DNA of 64,000 nt from Geobacillus genomosp. 3 (GCF_000445995.2 NC_022080.4:1550001-1614000), one strand, 5' to 3'; counted from the first letter of the stretch, positions 25,912 through 34,510 are shown. A program made the numbers and translations. Notes: generated by a model from the sequence alone, not told the origin.

Positions 25912-27784
25912 CTCGACCAAAATCGGGAGGATTTTTTCATCCCGGTGTCGAATAGGTCCTTGACACACAAGGAATGCAAAGGAGTTTTTCCATCATGGAC
26001 GTTCGAATTCGGGCGATTTATGAAAGTTCCTATTTGAATATAATAAGTACCATTTTCAAAGATCTTGGCCTCCCTCAGCTGATTGACCGGCTGGTTCCGG
26101 TGGATCCTCAATGCCAAACCCGAGCCAGTGATGTGGTCGGGCTGCTTCTCTTGGATATCTTGAGCGGCCGGCAAGCCCTCGTTCATTTGGAACGGTGGGC
26201 GCATGACATCGACTTGCCCAAGCTGATCCGGCCAGGATTGGATCCGTCTTGGTTCAACGACGATGCCATTGCTCGCCATTTGGACCGGCTGTATGAGGCC
26301 AATATCCATCAAGTCCTTTCGTCTTGCCTGGTACAAATCTACAAGAAAGAAGGCCTCCCTCTCCGTGTCTTTCACGCGGATACGACGGACAAGACGGTTT
26401 ACGGTGCGTATGAATCCGATTCGTCGGATGGGTTGCACATCACCTATGGCTATAACCGCCATCATCGCTGGCAAAAGCAGATCGGATTCGGCCTGATCGG
26501 CAACGAGGACGGCATTCCGTTTTACGGCGACGTGCACGACGGCAACGTGCCGGACAAAACGTGGAATCCCGAGGTGTTGTCGCGAGTCCATGAGCAGCTG
26601 AGGGAAGCGAAGATCGAAGACGAATGGATTTACGTGGCAGATTCCGCTGCGATGACGAAGGACACGCTGGCGCAAACGAAAGCCGCCAACGCCTTTTTGA
26701 TCACGAGAGGGCCGTCGTCGCTCCGGATTGTCAAAACGGCGCTTTCGGAGGCGGATGCCCAACCCGATTCGGCGTGGAGCGCCCCCTTTGCGCTGGCCGA
26801 GAAAAACGGCGCCACGTACCGGGTATGGGAAACGGCCTCGACATATGAAGGCCAGCCCGTACGACTGATCGTCGTCGAATCGAGTGCGCTCGACCAGCGA
26901 AAAGGAAAGACGCTCGAAACAGAACGAACCAAAGAAGCGGAGCTTCTTCGCGAGGAACAAGCCCGTTGGGAGCGTCATCCTTTCTCTTGTCGGGAAGACG
27001 CCGAACAAGCCTTGGCCTCCTTGAAGGCATCCCTTCGTCCCCGGTTCCATCGAGTGGAGGCCGTCGTCGAAGAGATCGTGCGCCCGAAAAAACGGCGTGG
27101 ACGGCCGAAAAAAGGGGCGGAACCGGAAATGGAGACGCTGTACACCCTTCGGCTGAGCGTGGAATTCAACCAAGACGCGTGGGAGCAGGCGAGACGGAAA
27201 GCGTCCCGGTTTGTCCTCGTCACGACTGTTCCAAAGGAATGGAAGGGCCAACCCATGGATGCCCAAGAGATCTTGAAGCTGTATAAAGGGCAGATCTCGG
27301 TGGAAATGAACTTCTCCTTCCTAAAAGATCCGTTCTTTACGGACGAAATTTACGTCAAAAAACCGGAACGAGTGGCGGTGTTGGGCTATTTGTTTCTGCT
27401 GGCCTTGGCCATTTATCGCGTCTTCCAGCGCCGGGTGCGTCAGTTCATCACACCCGAACGCCCATTAAAGGGCGCCGGAGGCCGCAAGCTGACCCGTCCG
27501 ACCGGACAAGCGATTTTTCAATTGTTTTGGTATGTCAGAGTCGTCCTGTTGGAGTTGCCGGATGGGCAAATCCAACGCAGGCTAGGGAAACCGCTCACCC
27601 CTGATCAGCGAAGGATTCTGCAGGGATTGGGCATGGATGAGAGCATTTACGTGTAACGTCATATGGAACGACTAGCGATGGTAAAAAAAGGATTGCCATC
27701 GCTAGTCGTGTTGGTCGAAACGTTATTCTGAAAAACGAAATAAAAAATCCTTTCTTTCTCCCCTGCTAGGGTGCGAAATGTGAG
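25895..27784 (+). mobile_element. IS1634-family insertion sequence, 1890 bp, apparently intact
   Basis: Bounded by exact 17-bp inverted repeats (25895-25911 and 27768-27784) and flanked by the direct repeat TCAACA on both sides (25889-25894, 27785-27790). It carries one full-length transposase. Identical repeats, an open transposase and a perfect target duplication suggest a recent insertion. Confidence 0.92.
25995..27656 (+). CDS. IS1634-family DDE transposase
   Basis: 553 residues. The N-terminal DUF4277-type region (about 1-110) is followed by a DDE domain: VFHADTTDKT (first Asp), YVADSAAMTKDT (second Asp) and YKGQISVEMNFSFLKDP (the Y..G....E motif with the catalytic Glu) near residue 435. 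An inserted beta-strand-rich region with the basic run RPKKRRGRPKKG lies between the second Asp and the Glu. ATG 25995 follows AAAGGAG; the frame further upstream lacks a ribosome site. Full-length with no frameshift, so probably active. Confidence 0.93.
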   Translation: MDVRIRAIYESSYLNIISTIFKDLGLPQLIDRLVPVDPQCQTRASDVVGLLLLDILSGRQALVHLERWAHDIDLPKLIRPGLDPSWFNDDAIARHLDRLYEANIHQVLSSCLVQIYKKEGLPLRVFHADTTDKTVYGAYESDSSDGLHITYGYNRHHRWQKQIGFGLIGNEDGIPFYGDVHDGNVPDKTWNPEVLSRVHEQLREAKIEDEWIYVADSAAMTKDTLAQTKAANAFLITRGPSSLRIVKTALSEADAQPDSAWSAPFALAEKNGATYRVWETASTYEGQPVRLIVVESSALDQRKGKTLETERTKEAELLREEQARWERHPFSCREDAEQALASLKASLRPRFHRVEAVVEEIVRPKKRRGRPKKGAEPEMETLYTLRLSVEFNQDAWEQARRKASRFVLVTTVPKEWKGQPMDAQEILKLYKGQISVEMNFSFLKDPFFTDEIYVKKPERVAVLGYLFLLALAIYRVFQRRVRQFITPERPLKGAGGRKLTRPTGQAIFQLFWYVRVVLLELPDGQIQRRLGKPLTPDQRRILQGLGMDESIYV

Positions 27785-27790
27785 TCAACA
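27768..27790. repeat. Right terminal inverted repeat and target duplication
   Basis: AGGGTGCGAAATGTGAG (27768-27784) is the right inverted repeat; TCAACA (27785-27790) is the second copy of the target site. Confidence 0.9.
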
Positions 27791-28085
27791 ACAGCCCCAA
27801 CCCGATGCCGCCTACCGCCCCGATAATGCCCCAAATGATCGGCCCCCATGTTAACACATAACCATAAATCGAACCGAGCAGCATGAAACAAGTTCCGAAA
27901 ATCGCTGCTAAATCAAGGAAGCTCAAGCCGTCAGCGCGGTGGATTGTATCGAGCAGCCGCGGCGGCTCCGTGCGACGGTCAAGCGGAACAGCAAACAGAT
28001 GGTGTGGGGCGATCCCTTTTTGGCGAAGAGCGGAAATCGCCAGCTCGACGAACAAATGGTTTTCAAAAGTGGCAACGACAATCAT
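27785..28085 (-). pseudogene. 5' part of a membrane-protein gene disrupted by the IS
   Basis: Start ATG 28085 with GGAGGC upstream. The first 100 codons are intact: MIVVATFENHLFVELAISAL begins an alpha/beta segment, and two Gly-rich hydrophobic helices follow (about 60-103). At 27785 the frame runs into the IS and would end after 20 foreign residues at 27723. Restored, the protein has 156 residues with a short C-terminal alpha/beta segment. It lies 15 bases after the gene at 28101-28865, so the two formed an operon. Family not recognised; the truncated product may or may not be made. Confidence 0.75.
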
Positions 28086-28100
28086 GAAAAAGCCTCCTAG

Positions 28101-28865
28101 TCAAACCGGCCACGGAAATTGTTTCGGCTGGCAACGGCGGCGTAAATAGTTAGACAATTCTTTTTCAAACAATTTGTTGTACTCGACGGCGGAAACGTAC
28201 GCATCGTAAAAGATGAATGAATAAATAGACGGCAAATAAAGCGCCCATTGCATATTAAGGATACGCACCGCCTCATCAAACTGGCCGGTTAGCGTATAAA
28301 TAATCGCCTCCGGCAAGTGGGCGAAATAGGAAACGATGATCGTAAAGGCGAACACGAATAAACCAGTAATCACTTTATGGACGTATAAATGACCAAGCCC
28401 CGGAGCGAGCACTGACCAGGCGAGCGCCAGCCACGGTTCACGTTTGTCTAAATAGTTGATGTCCCACACTCCTATCCGAATAGGGGGAATCGGTGCATCT
28501 TCGCGGTCGGCGAGCAAGTACAGCTTATTCATATCGATCGAACCGCGGTAGCTGTCCCAAATGCCGTATATGTAGATCGCAACATAAAACATGAGCCACC
28601 GTTCGTCGAGCACCGCTTTGGCCTTTTCAAAATCGCCAAGAAGCGAGTATAATATACCTGTGTTTACGTGTGCTTTTGTATTGATAAACAGCTCCCAAAG
28701 GATTAAAATAAAAGCCGTGGCGTAGCGGTGTTGCATTAAATTGCCGAATCCGGGAAACGAAAACGAGAAAAAGGCGACGACCAGCGGATGGCGCAAATGA
28801 ATATGGGTTGTGGTAAACTGTGACAAATGAGCCCGTTTGCGCCGCACTGGCGGAATAAGCTTCAA
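28101..28865 (-). CDS. Polytopic membrane protein with internal duplication
   Basis: 254 residues with about six hydrophobic helices. The two halves align: FPGFGNLMQHRYATAF with APGLGHLYVHKVITGL, and ILYSLLGDFEKAKAVL with IIYTLTGQFDEAVRIL, each repeat closing in a DMNKL/VEYNKL motif. The Pro-Gly-x-Gly turn recalls TM2-type domains. The start is TTG 28865, four bases after AAAGGAGGCGG; a longer frame to 28895 lacks a site. It precedes the IS-disrupted gene. Function unknown. Confidence 0.7.
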   Translation of the reverse strand: MKLIPPVRRKRAHLSQFTTTHIHLRHPLVVAFFSFSFPGFGNLMQHRYATAFILILWELFINTKAHVNTGILYSLLGDFEKAKAVLDERWLMFYVAIYIYGIWDSYRGSIDMNKLYLLADREDAPIPPIRIGVWDINYLDKREPWLALAWSVLAPGLGHLYVHKVITGLFVFAFTIIVSYFAHLPEAIIYTLTGQFDEAVRILNMQWALYLPSIYSFIFYDAYVSAVEYNKLFEKELSNYLRRRCQPKQFPWPV

Positions 28866-29001
28866 GGAACCGCCTCCTTTTCGATTTTGCCGCACGATCG
28901 CCTTGTTTGTAGTATAGGAAAAAAAGGGGGACGGCTATGCAGCCGGCGGCGGAAAAAAGCAATAAATGTCCACCTTGTATGCAAAAAATCGTAAAAAACT
29001 A

Positions 29002-29030
29002 TTGACTTTCTTAAGAGGTTTATATATAAT
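29002..29030 (+). promoter_or_regulatory. Promoter of the tRNA cluster
   Basis: TTGACT (29002-29007), 17 bases, TATAAT (29025-29030), an almost consensus sigma-A promoter 32 bases before the first tRNA. Confidence 0.85.
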
Positions 29031-29062
29031 GTAAATTGTCGCAAGGGAAAACAGTGAAATGA

Positions 29063-29139
29063 CGGGAAGTAGCTCAGCTTGGTAGAGCACACGGTTCGGG
29101 TCCGTGAGGTCGCAGGTTCAAATCCTGTCTTCCCGACCA
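29063..29139 (+). tRNA. tRNA-Pro (anticodon CGG)
   Basis: 77 bases with encoded CCA. Acceptor CGGGAAG pairs with CTTCCCG; D stem GCTC/GAGC; anticodon stem CACGG/CCGTG with loop TTCGGGT; T arm GCAGG/CCTGT with TTCAAAT. Reads CCG. Confidence 0.95.
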
Positions 29140-29146
29140 TTTTGAT

Positions 29147-29219
29147 GGGGCCTTAGCTCAGCTGGGAGAGCGCCTGCCCCGCACGCAGGAGGTCATCGGT
29201 TCGAATCCGATAGGCTCCA
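29147..29219 (+). tRNA. tRNA-Ala (anticodon CGC), atypical
   Basis: 73 bases, no encoded CCA. Acceptor GGGGCCT pairs with AGGCTCC (one G-U); D stem GCTC/GAGC; anticodon stem CCTGC/GCAGG with loop CCCGCAC; T arm ATCGG/CCGAT. The anticodon is CGC (codon GCG), and position 33, nearly always U, is C. The body is otherwise that of Bacillus tRNA-Ala(UGC), so it looks like a derivative of that gene. Confidence 0.88.
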
Positions 29220-29227
29220 TTTACCGC

Positions 29228-29320
29228 GGAGGAATACCCAAGTCTGGCTGAAGGGGTCGGTTTCGAAAACCGATAGGGGTGTCACAGCCCGCGGGGGTTC
29301 GAATCCCTCTTCCTCCGCCA
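29228..29320 (+). tRNA. tRNA-Ser (anticodon CGA)
   Basis: 93 bases with a long variable arm and encoded GCCA end. Acceptor GGAGGAA pairs with TTCCTCC; anticodon stem TCGGT/ACCGA with loop TTCGAAA; T arm GGGGG/CCCTC with TTCGAAT. Reads TCG. Confidence 0.95.
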
Positions 29321-29339
29321 TCTTACATACGAACGAAAG

Positions 29340-29364
29340 CCTGCCGATTGTCGGCAGGTTTTTT
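29340..29364 (+). terminator. Terminator of the tRNA cluster
   Basis: CCTGCCGA (29340-29347) pairs with TCGGCAGG (29351-29358) around a 3-base loop, followed by TTTTTT. Confidence 0.9.
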
Positions 29365-29507
29365 GTTTATGCGCCATATGGCAGGCAGATCATTTGCCTG
29401 TTTTTGGATGAATCGGGTACGATGAGAGAGAAAAAGGCGCGGTTGGTCGGCCGCCGCGTCTCTCTCTTGGCGGCAGCCGAGAGGCAAAACAAGAGGAGGA
29501 GGAGCAT

Positions 29508-30341
29508 ATGGCTGTTCAACGCCACATTCGCCATATCAAAACGGTGCAAATCACCGCCAACAGCCCGATTCACCGAAGCGGGCCTGTGCTTGAGCCTGGG
29601 AACTGGCAAGAGTACGACCCGTTTTTGTTGCTGATGGAAGATATTTTTAAGCGCGGAACATTTGATGTCCATCCGCACCGCGGCATCGAGACGGTGACAT
29701 ATGTCATCAGCGGCGAGCTCGAACATTTTGACAGCAAAGCCGGCCACGGTACGCTCGGCCCCGGGGATGTGCAATGGATGACAGCCGGCCGCGGTGTCGT
29801 CCATAAAGAAGATCCGGCTCCCGGTTCGACGGTGCACAGCTTACAGCTTTGGGTCAACTTGCCAAGCGCGCACAAACTAACGGAGCCCCGCTATCAAAAC
29901 TTGCGCGCTGAAGACATGCCGGTGCGAAAAGAGGAAGGGGCGGTGATCCGCGTCTTTTCCGGCACATCAAAAGGCGTCAAAGCGCCGACGAAAAACATCG
30001 TCCCGGTGACGATGGTCGACATGACGGTCGAACCGGGGGCGACGGTGGCGCAAGATTTGCCGGGCCATTACAACGGCTTTTTGTACATTTTAGAAGGGAG
30101 CGGCACGTTCGGGGCCGACCATACGGAAGGAAAAGCCGGGCAAGCGCTGTTTTTCAGCCGCCACAACCGCGGTGAGGAAACAGAGCTGCAGGTGACCGCC
30201 CGTGAAAAGCTGCGTCTTCTTCTTTACGCCGGCGAGCCGGTGAATGAACCGGTCGTCGCCTACGGGCCGTTTGTCATGAACACGCCGGAACAAATCCGCG
30301 AAGCGATTCGCGATTACCAGGAAGGGCGGTTTGGGCAATAA
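29508..30341 (+). CDS. Pirin family protein (bicupin)
   Basis: 277 residues. The pirin N-terminal cupin has HPHRGIETVTYVISG, whose two His and the Glu with a later His (GVVHKED) bind a metal; SLQLWVNLPSAHK closes the domain. The C-terminal cupin (about 165-277) lacks a full metal set. Bacterial pirins such as YhhW can act as quercetin dioxygenases; the role in Bacillaceae is open. ATG 29508 follows AAGAGGAGGAGGAG. Monocistronic, with terminators on both sides. Confidence 0.9.
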   Translation: MAVQRHIRHIKTVQITANSPIHRSGPVLEPGNWQEYDPFLLLMEDIFKRGTFDVHPHRGIETVTYVISGELEHFDSKAGHGTLGPGDVQWMTAGRGVVHKEDPAPGSTVHSLQLWVNLPSAHKLTEPRYQNLRAEDMPVRKEEGAVIRVFSGTSKGVKAPTKNIVPVTMVDMTVEPGATVAQDLPGHYNGFLYILEGSGTFGADHTEGKAGQALFFSRHNRGEETELQVTAREKLRLLLYAGEPVNEPVVAYGPFVMNTPEQIREAIRDYQEGRFGQ

Positions 30342-30346
30342 TGCAG

Positions 30347-30382
30347 GAAAGAGCCGATCATTTTTCGGCTCTTTCTTTTTTT
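30347..30382 (+). terminator. Terminator of pirin gene
   Basis: GAAAGAGCCGA (30347-30357) pairs with TCGGCTCTTTC (30365-30375), followed by seven T. Confidence 0.9.
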
Positions 30383-30435
30383 GCTATGATAAGCATCGGG
30401 GACAATACCACTCATTGCATCAGGGGGCATGGATG

Positions 30436-31185
30436 ATGAATCCAATCATTGAAACGATTTTGCGCCATCGCTCGATCCGCCGTTTTGAAGAGCGGCCGTT
30501 GACGGATGAACAAATCCGCACGATCGTCGAATGCGCCCAAGCGGCGTCGACTTCCAGTTATGTGCAGGCGTACTCGATCATCGGCGTGAAAGATCCGGAG
30601 AAAAAGCAAAAGCTTGCTGAACTGGCGGGAAATCAATCGTATGTGGCACAAAACGGCCATTTTTTCATCTTTTGCGCCGATTTTCACCGCCACGAACTCA
30701 TTGGCGAGCTAGAAGGAAAAGACGTGCTTTCATCGCTAGAGAGCACGGAAAAATTTATGGTCGCGCTCATTGATACGGCGCTTGCGGCGCAAAACGCCGC
30801 CATCGCCGCCGAGTCGATGGGGCTTGGCATTTGTTATATCGGCGGGTTGCGCAACAACTTGCCGGATGTCTGTGCGCTGTTAAACGTGCCGAAGCGGGTC
30901 ATTCCGCTTTTTGGGCTGGCGGTCGGCTATCCCGCACAAAGGCCGGATCCAAAGCCGCGTTTGCCGTTTGAGCACGTTTATCACGAGGACGAGTACGACC
31001 AAGATCGCGCGCGGCTCATCGAGCAATTGCAACGCTACAACGAAACGGTTTCCACCTATTATGAACAACGGACGAACGGCCGCCGCCGCGACACGTGGAC
31101 CGGACAAATGGCCGAGATGCTCAGCCGCCGCGTCCGCATGTATATGAAAGAGTTTGTCGAAGGAAAAGGGTTTAATCTGCGCTAG
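30436..31185 (+). CDS. nfrA: NfrA-type NADPH-dependent flavin nitroreductase
   Basis: 249 residues, the length of B. subtilis NfrA, with the same landmarks: IETILRHRSIRRF (FMN phosphate site), AAQAASTSSYVQAYSIIG, NGHFFIFCAD, GLGICYIGG and the C-terminal YYEQRTNGRR(R)DTW. It reduces FMN and nitro compounds with NADPH, a cytoplasmic dimer. The ATG 30436 start gives the B. subtilis length; the adjacent ATG 30433 is equally served by GGGGG. In B. subtilis nfrA is a stress-induced gene; no Spx-type element was identified here. Confidence 0.9.
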   Translation: MNPIIETILRHRSIRRFEERPLTDEQIRTIVECAQAASTSSYVQAYSIIGVKDPEKKQKLAELAGNQSYVAQNGHFFIFCADFHRHELIGELEGKDVLSSLESTEKFMVALIDTALAAQNAAIAAESMGLGICYIGGLRNNLPDVCALLNVPKRVIPLFGLAVGYPAQRPDPKPRLPFEHVYHEDEYDQDRARLIEQLQRYNETVSTYYEQRTNGRRRDTWTGQMAEMLSRRVRMYMKEFVEGKGFNLR

Positions 31186-31261
31186 CCTCACGTCAGGCGG
31201 AAGCGGAATGTTTGGTTGCCTGGCTCTCAATCGAGCAGCAGGAGAACGTTGGGGAGTTCAA

Positions 31262-31310
31262 GAAAACAAAAGCGCCCCCTCATCTTAGGCAGGAAGCGCA
31301 AGATGAGGGG
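31262..31310 (-). terminator. Terminator of the SpoIID-family gene
   Basis: CCCCTCATCTT (31276-31286) pairs with AAGATGAGGGG (31300-31310); on the minus strand the stem is followed by a T-rich tract (31262-31271). Confidence 0.8.
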
Positions 31311-31317
31311 CAAATGG

Positions 31318-33477
31318 TTACCGGATCCGTACTTTCACCGGCGGGCTCACGTTGCCTGCACGGTCGGCGGCGGTGACCGTAAGCGTTGTTTTCGCTTTTT
31401 GCCGGCCGATGGCGACAGAAAACGTCCCGTCTTTGCGGGCTGTGCTTTTGTAGGTCTTTGTCCCGATTTTGACGGTGATGATGGCGCCCGCTTCCGTTTT
31501 ACCGGTGAGCGTGCTTTGCCGGCTCGTGATGGAATTCAGTTTTGGCGCCGGGGGCGCCGTTTTATCCCTAACTGTCATGTTGATCGGCCGGCTTATATTG
31601 CCAGCGCGGTCGACGGCGGTTACGGTCAGCACCGTCCCTGCCTTTTGCCGCGGGATGGCGACAGCAAAGGCTCCGTCAGATTTCGCCGCCGTTTTGTATG
31701 TTTTTGCTCCTGCTTTGACATAGACGACAGCCCCGGCTTCTGCCATCCCCGTCACGGTTGTGGAGCGGTCGCTGACGGCGTTGATTTTCGGCGGGGACAC
31801 CGTTTTGGCGGCGACAGCGCTGATGGCGGCAGAGGAAACATTGCCGGCCAAGTCTTTCGTGATAATGCCGAACGTATAGCGTCCATTTGGATTCGCGCCG
31901 ACATTCCATCGGTTTGCGTAGCTTCCGGCTTTTTGCTTTACATCTTTTTGTACGTATTGGATGATCTTCCCGCTTGCGTTTTTGACGTAAACGGACACGG
32001 TTGCTTCTTCGTCAATCGCATAACGGACAGTCAACTGGTTTGTATTGGGCACATAGGCGGCAGCTACGCCTTTAATGATTGGCGCTTTCGTATCGGACGG
32101 CGTTGACCCGGCCGGGTCCGGCGTTTGTTGGTCGGCTGGCGCCGGCTGCGGCGGCGTCGGTTCAGCCGTTGGCGGCGGTGTTGGTTCCGTTTTGGCGTAG
32201 GCGGTGGTGAGCGAAGCCCCTAGATAATAGAAGTCTAAAATTTCTGTATATTTTTTACCAAGCTCACCCATTTTTTTCGCCCCATATTGGCTGAGGCCAA
32301 CGCCATGACCATCCCCTTTTCCTTTCACCGTAATCGATGTTTCCGTTTCCGTCACCTCGGTGACTAGGTAGCTAAGCATGACGCGGTTGCCGATTAAAGC
32401 GCGAATTTTGGCCGCCGGGGCGCCGATAAACTCAAGGCGGCGGATGGCGAGCGTGCCATCTCCTTTCACATCCCCCTTCGTGATATACTCGATGGCGATA
32501 TCGCCTTTCGAGACGCGGCCGCCGGAGAGCGGGGCGTACAGCGACAGCTTCGGAATGGCGACGATTTTGATCTCCTTGCCGTTATAGCCGTTTGCCTTCA
32601 TCCATGCTTTAATGTTGTTGGCGATTGCTTTGTCCGCTTCGCTGACGGTGTCCCACCAGGCAGCGTAGTTGGCTAAATGTTTTCCCGTCAAATCGATCTG
32701 CGTTTTTTGAACTGTCAATCCCCACGGAACGGCGTTGTCGTACGGATCATCTTTGATCGGGAAAATAGCCAGCGGTGTCCCTCCCCAGGCGTTGGCGTTT
32801 GATTCGGTTTTGCCGCCGTTGCTGGCGGAGAAGACAGCGCTGATCAGCCTGCCGTTGTATTTCAGCACCTGGCCATACGTTTCTTCAACCGCTTTTGTGC
32901 TGTTCGGATGCCACGTATAACCGCCATATACTTGATAGCGGATCGTATCGTCGATCGTCGCTCCGGCATAGCTAAGTGCATATGTTCGCGCTGCGACTGC
33001 CTGGGCTTTTAGCGCTTCGATATTCCATGAAGCCGGCATTTCGTTCGGCACGACCCCTTTAATGTACTCTTCAATGGGCACTGCGTTGACCGGGCGGACG
33101 TATCGTCCATTTTCTTTCACAAACGCCATGTCTCCCAAATATCCCCGGCCGTTGATAGACAATACCGCGTTTGGCTTGGATGGAGCAAGGTGCAACTGTG
33201 GAAACTCACCAATTAGTGTCGTTCCTTCATACAAAGCGAGGCCGGCTGCGGTCGCTTTCACGCGGTAGGAGGTGTTGGGCGCGAGTGCCATGCCGGTGCC
33301 GGAAAGCGAGTATGTATCCGTGGGTTTCACGGTTAATTCGCTTTGGTTTCCTAAGTAGTTTACTAGTTTGACGTTCACAACCGGCTCTGCCGCCGCTTCA
33401 GCACGCGTGGGGCCGGCCGTAGGCAAGCTGGACAATACCGCAGCCAGCAGCGCGACGGCGGCGCATAATCGTTTCAC
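31318..33477 (-). CDS. Secreted SpoIID/LytB-domain protein with Ig-like repeats
   Basis: 719 residues: signal peptide (1-30, cut near AEAAAEP), N-terminal domain, SpoIID/LytB core (VPIEEYIKGVVPNEMPASW, then ALKAQAVAARTYAL and GDGHGVGLSQYGA), a Pro/Thr linker (PTPPPTAEPTPPQPAP), and a C-terminal row of Ig-like domains, the last two about 80 residues each and clearly homologous (TVTGMAEAGAVVYVKAGAKT and TLTGKTEAGAIITVKIGTKT). SpoIID is a peptidoglycan lytic enzyme; this one is extracellular and about twice SpoIID's size, more like LytB-type autolysin modifiers. GTG 33477 gives a normal signal peptide, with AAAGGTGG 11 bases upstream; GTG 33492 overlaps that site. Confidence 0.85.
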   Translation of the reverse strand: MKRLCAAVALLAAVLSSLPTAGPTRAEAAAEPVVNVKLVNYLGNQSELTVKPTDTYSLSGTGMALAPNTSYRVKATAAGLALYEGTTLIGEFPQLHLAPSKPNAVLSINGRGYLGDMAFVKENGRYVRPVNAVPIEEYIKGVVPNEMPASWNIEALKAQAVAARTYALSYAGATIDDTIRYQVYGGYTWHPNSTKAVEETYGQVLKYNGRLISAVFSASNGGKTESNANAWGGTPLAIFPIKDDPYDNAVPWGLTVQKTQIDLTGKHLANYAAWWDTVSEADKAIANNIKAWMKANGYNGKEIKIVAIPKLSLYAPLSGGRVSKGDIAIEYITKGDVKGDGTLAIRRLEFIGAPAAKIRALIGNRVMLSYLVTEVTETETSITVKGKGDGHGVGLSQYGAKKMGELGKKYTEILDFYYLGASLTTAYAKTEPTPPPTAEPTPPQPAPADQQTPDPAGSTPSDTKAPIIKGVAAAYVPNTNQLTVRYAIDEEATVSVYVKNASGKIIQYVQKDVKQKAGSYANRWNVGANPNGRYTFGIITKDLAGNVSSAAISAVAAKTVSPPKINAVSDRSTTVTGMAEAGAVVYVKAGAKTYKTAAKSDGAFAVAIPRQKAGTVLTVTAVDRAGNISRPINMTVRDKTAPPAPKLNSITSRQSTLTGKTEAGAIITVKIGTKTYKSTARKDGTFSVAIGRQKAKTTLTVTAADRAGNVSPPVKVRIR

Positions 33478-33632
33478 TACGTTTTCAACCACCTTTCTAT
33501 TTTTCTATCAGCAATTATAAGGGGGGATAATTGGGAACCCAATCGGGATTTATTCCTACTATTTCTATAAAGTTATTTCCATCTGTTCCATTTAGAGGAC
33601 CAATTATCATTATAAAGGTAGGAACGATGTCC

Positions 33633-33661
33633 TGTTTCACCTAAAACAGCAAGTGTATAAT
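33633..33661 (+). promoter_or_regulatory. Probable promoter of the sirtuin gene
   Basis: TATAAT at 33656-33661; the -35 is weak (TGTTTC 33633-33638 at 17 bases, or TTTCAC 33635-33640 at 15). Confidence 0.5.
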
Positions 33662-33698
33662 AAGGGGAGAATATGTTGCTTGCAAGGGGGAATGGACT

Positions 33699-34442
33699 GT
33701 GAGGGAAAGAGACAAGTTGGCTCAATGGATTCGAGAGGCTGACACAATCGCTGTCCTGACCGGGGCGGGGATGAGCACGGAGTCCGGCATCCCCGATTTT
33801 CGCGGCGAAAACGGGATTTATGCGCACGAGGAAAATGTCGAACATTATTTGTCGGAGTATTATTTTGAAAAAGACCCTATTGATTTTTGGCGCCGGTTCA
33901 AGCAACTATTTTCGTTGAAACTGATGGGCGGTTTTGCTCCGAATGATGGGCATCGGTTTCTTCGCTGGCTGGAAGACATCGGGAAACGAGTGGTGATTTT
34001 AACGCAAAATATTGACGGCCTGCATGTGAAAGCAGGAAGCACGCATGTGATTGAGCTGCACGGTACGCTGCGGACGGCGACATGTCCGTCATGCGGTAAA
34101 ACGTATGAATTGGCGTTTGTCAATCGCAACGATGTGCCGCGCTGCAACGAATGCCGGGCGATTTTGAAACCGGATGTCGTCTTGTTTGGCGGATTCGTGC
34201 CGCATATCGAGGAAGCGTTTGCCAAAGCGGCGGAAAGCGATTTGTTTTTGGCGATGGGAACAAGTTTGGAAGTGGCGCCTGTCAACCAAATCCCGTTTTA
34301 TGTCGCCGCCGAGTCGCCGGCAACACGAAAAGTATTGATGAACAAAACGGCGACGAGGATGGACGGGATATTTGATCTTGTCATTTATGGCGGGATCGGT
34401 GAAACGGTCGCCGGTGTGCGCAGGCAAATACAGGCGGAATAG
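33699..34442 (+). CDS. NAD-dependent protein deacylase (sirtuin)
   Basis: 247 residues, the size of B. subtilis SrtN. NAD site GAGMSTESGIPDFRG, NIDGLH, catalytic His in VIELHGTL, and a four-Cys zinc ribbon (CPSC and CNEC). Removes acetyl groups from lysines with NAD. The Tyr/Arg pair of SIRT5-like desuccinylases is not evident, so deacetylation is most likely. GTG 33699 follows AAGGGGGAATGG. Monocistronic; an AGCGGGA/TCCCGTT hairpin after it lacks a T-run. Confidence 0.88.
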   Translation: MRERDKLAQWIREADTIAVLTGAGMSTESGIPDFRGENGIYAHEENVEHYLSEYYFEKDPIDFWRRFKQLFSLKLMGGFAPNDGHRFLRWLEDIGKRVVILTQNIDGLHVKAGSTHVIELHGTLRTATCPSCGKTYELAFVNRNDVPRCNECRAILKPDVVLFGGFVPHIEEAFAKAAESDLFLAMGTSLEVAPVNQIPFYVAAESPATRKVLMNKTATRMDGIFDLVIYGGIGETVAGVRRQIQAE

Positions 34443-34510
34443 ATGGGTAAGCATCGTGCCAGCGGGAGAACCGTGGACGTTTTCCCGTTGGACAAAAACA
34501 TAAAAAAGTA

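Noticed and set aside
25896-27266. 456-codon minus-strand open frame inside the IS
   Set aside because: It is the antisense shadow of the IS1634-family transposase; no ribosome site and no protein motif.
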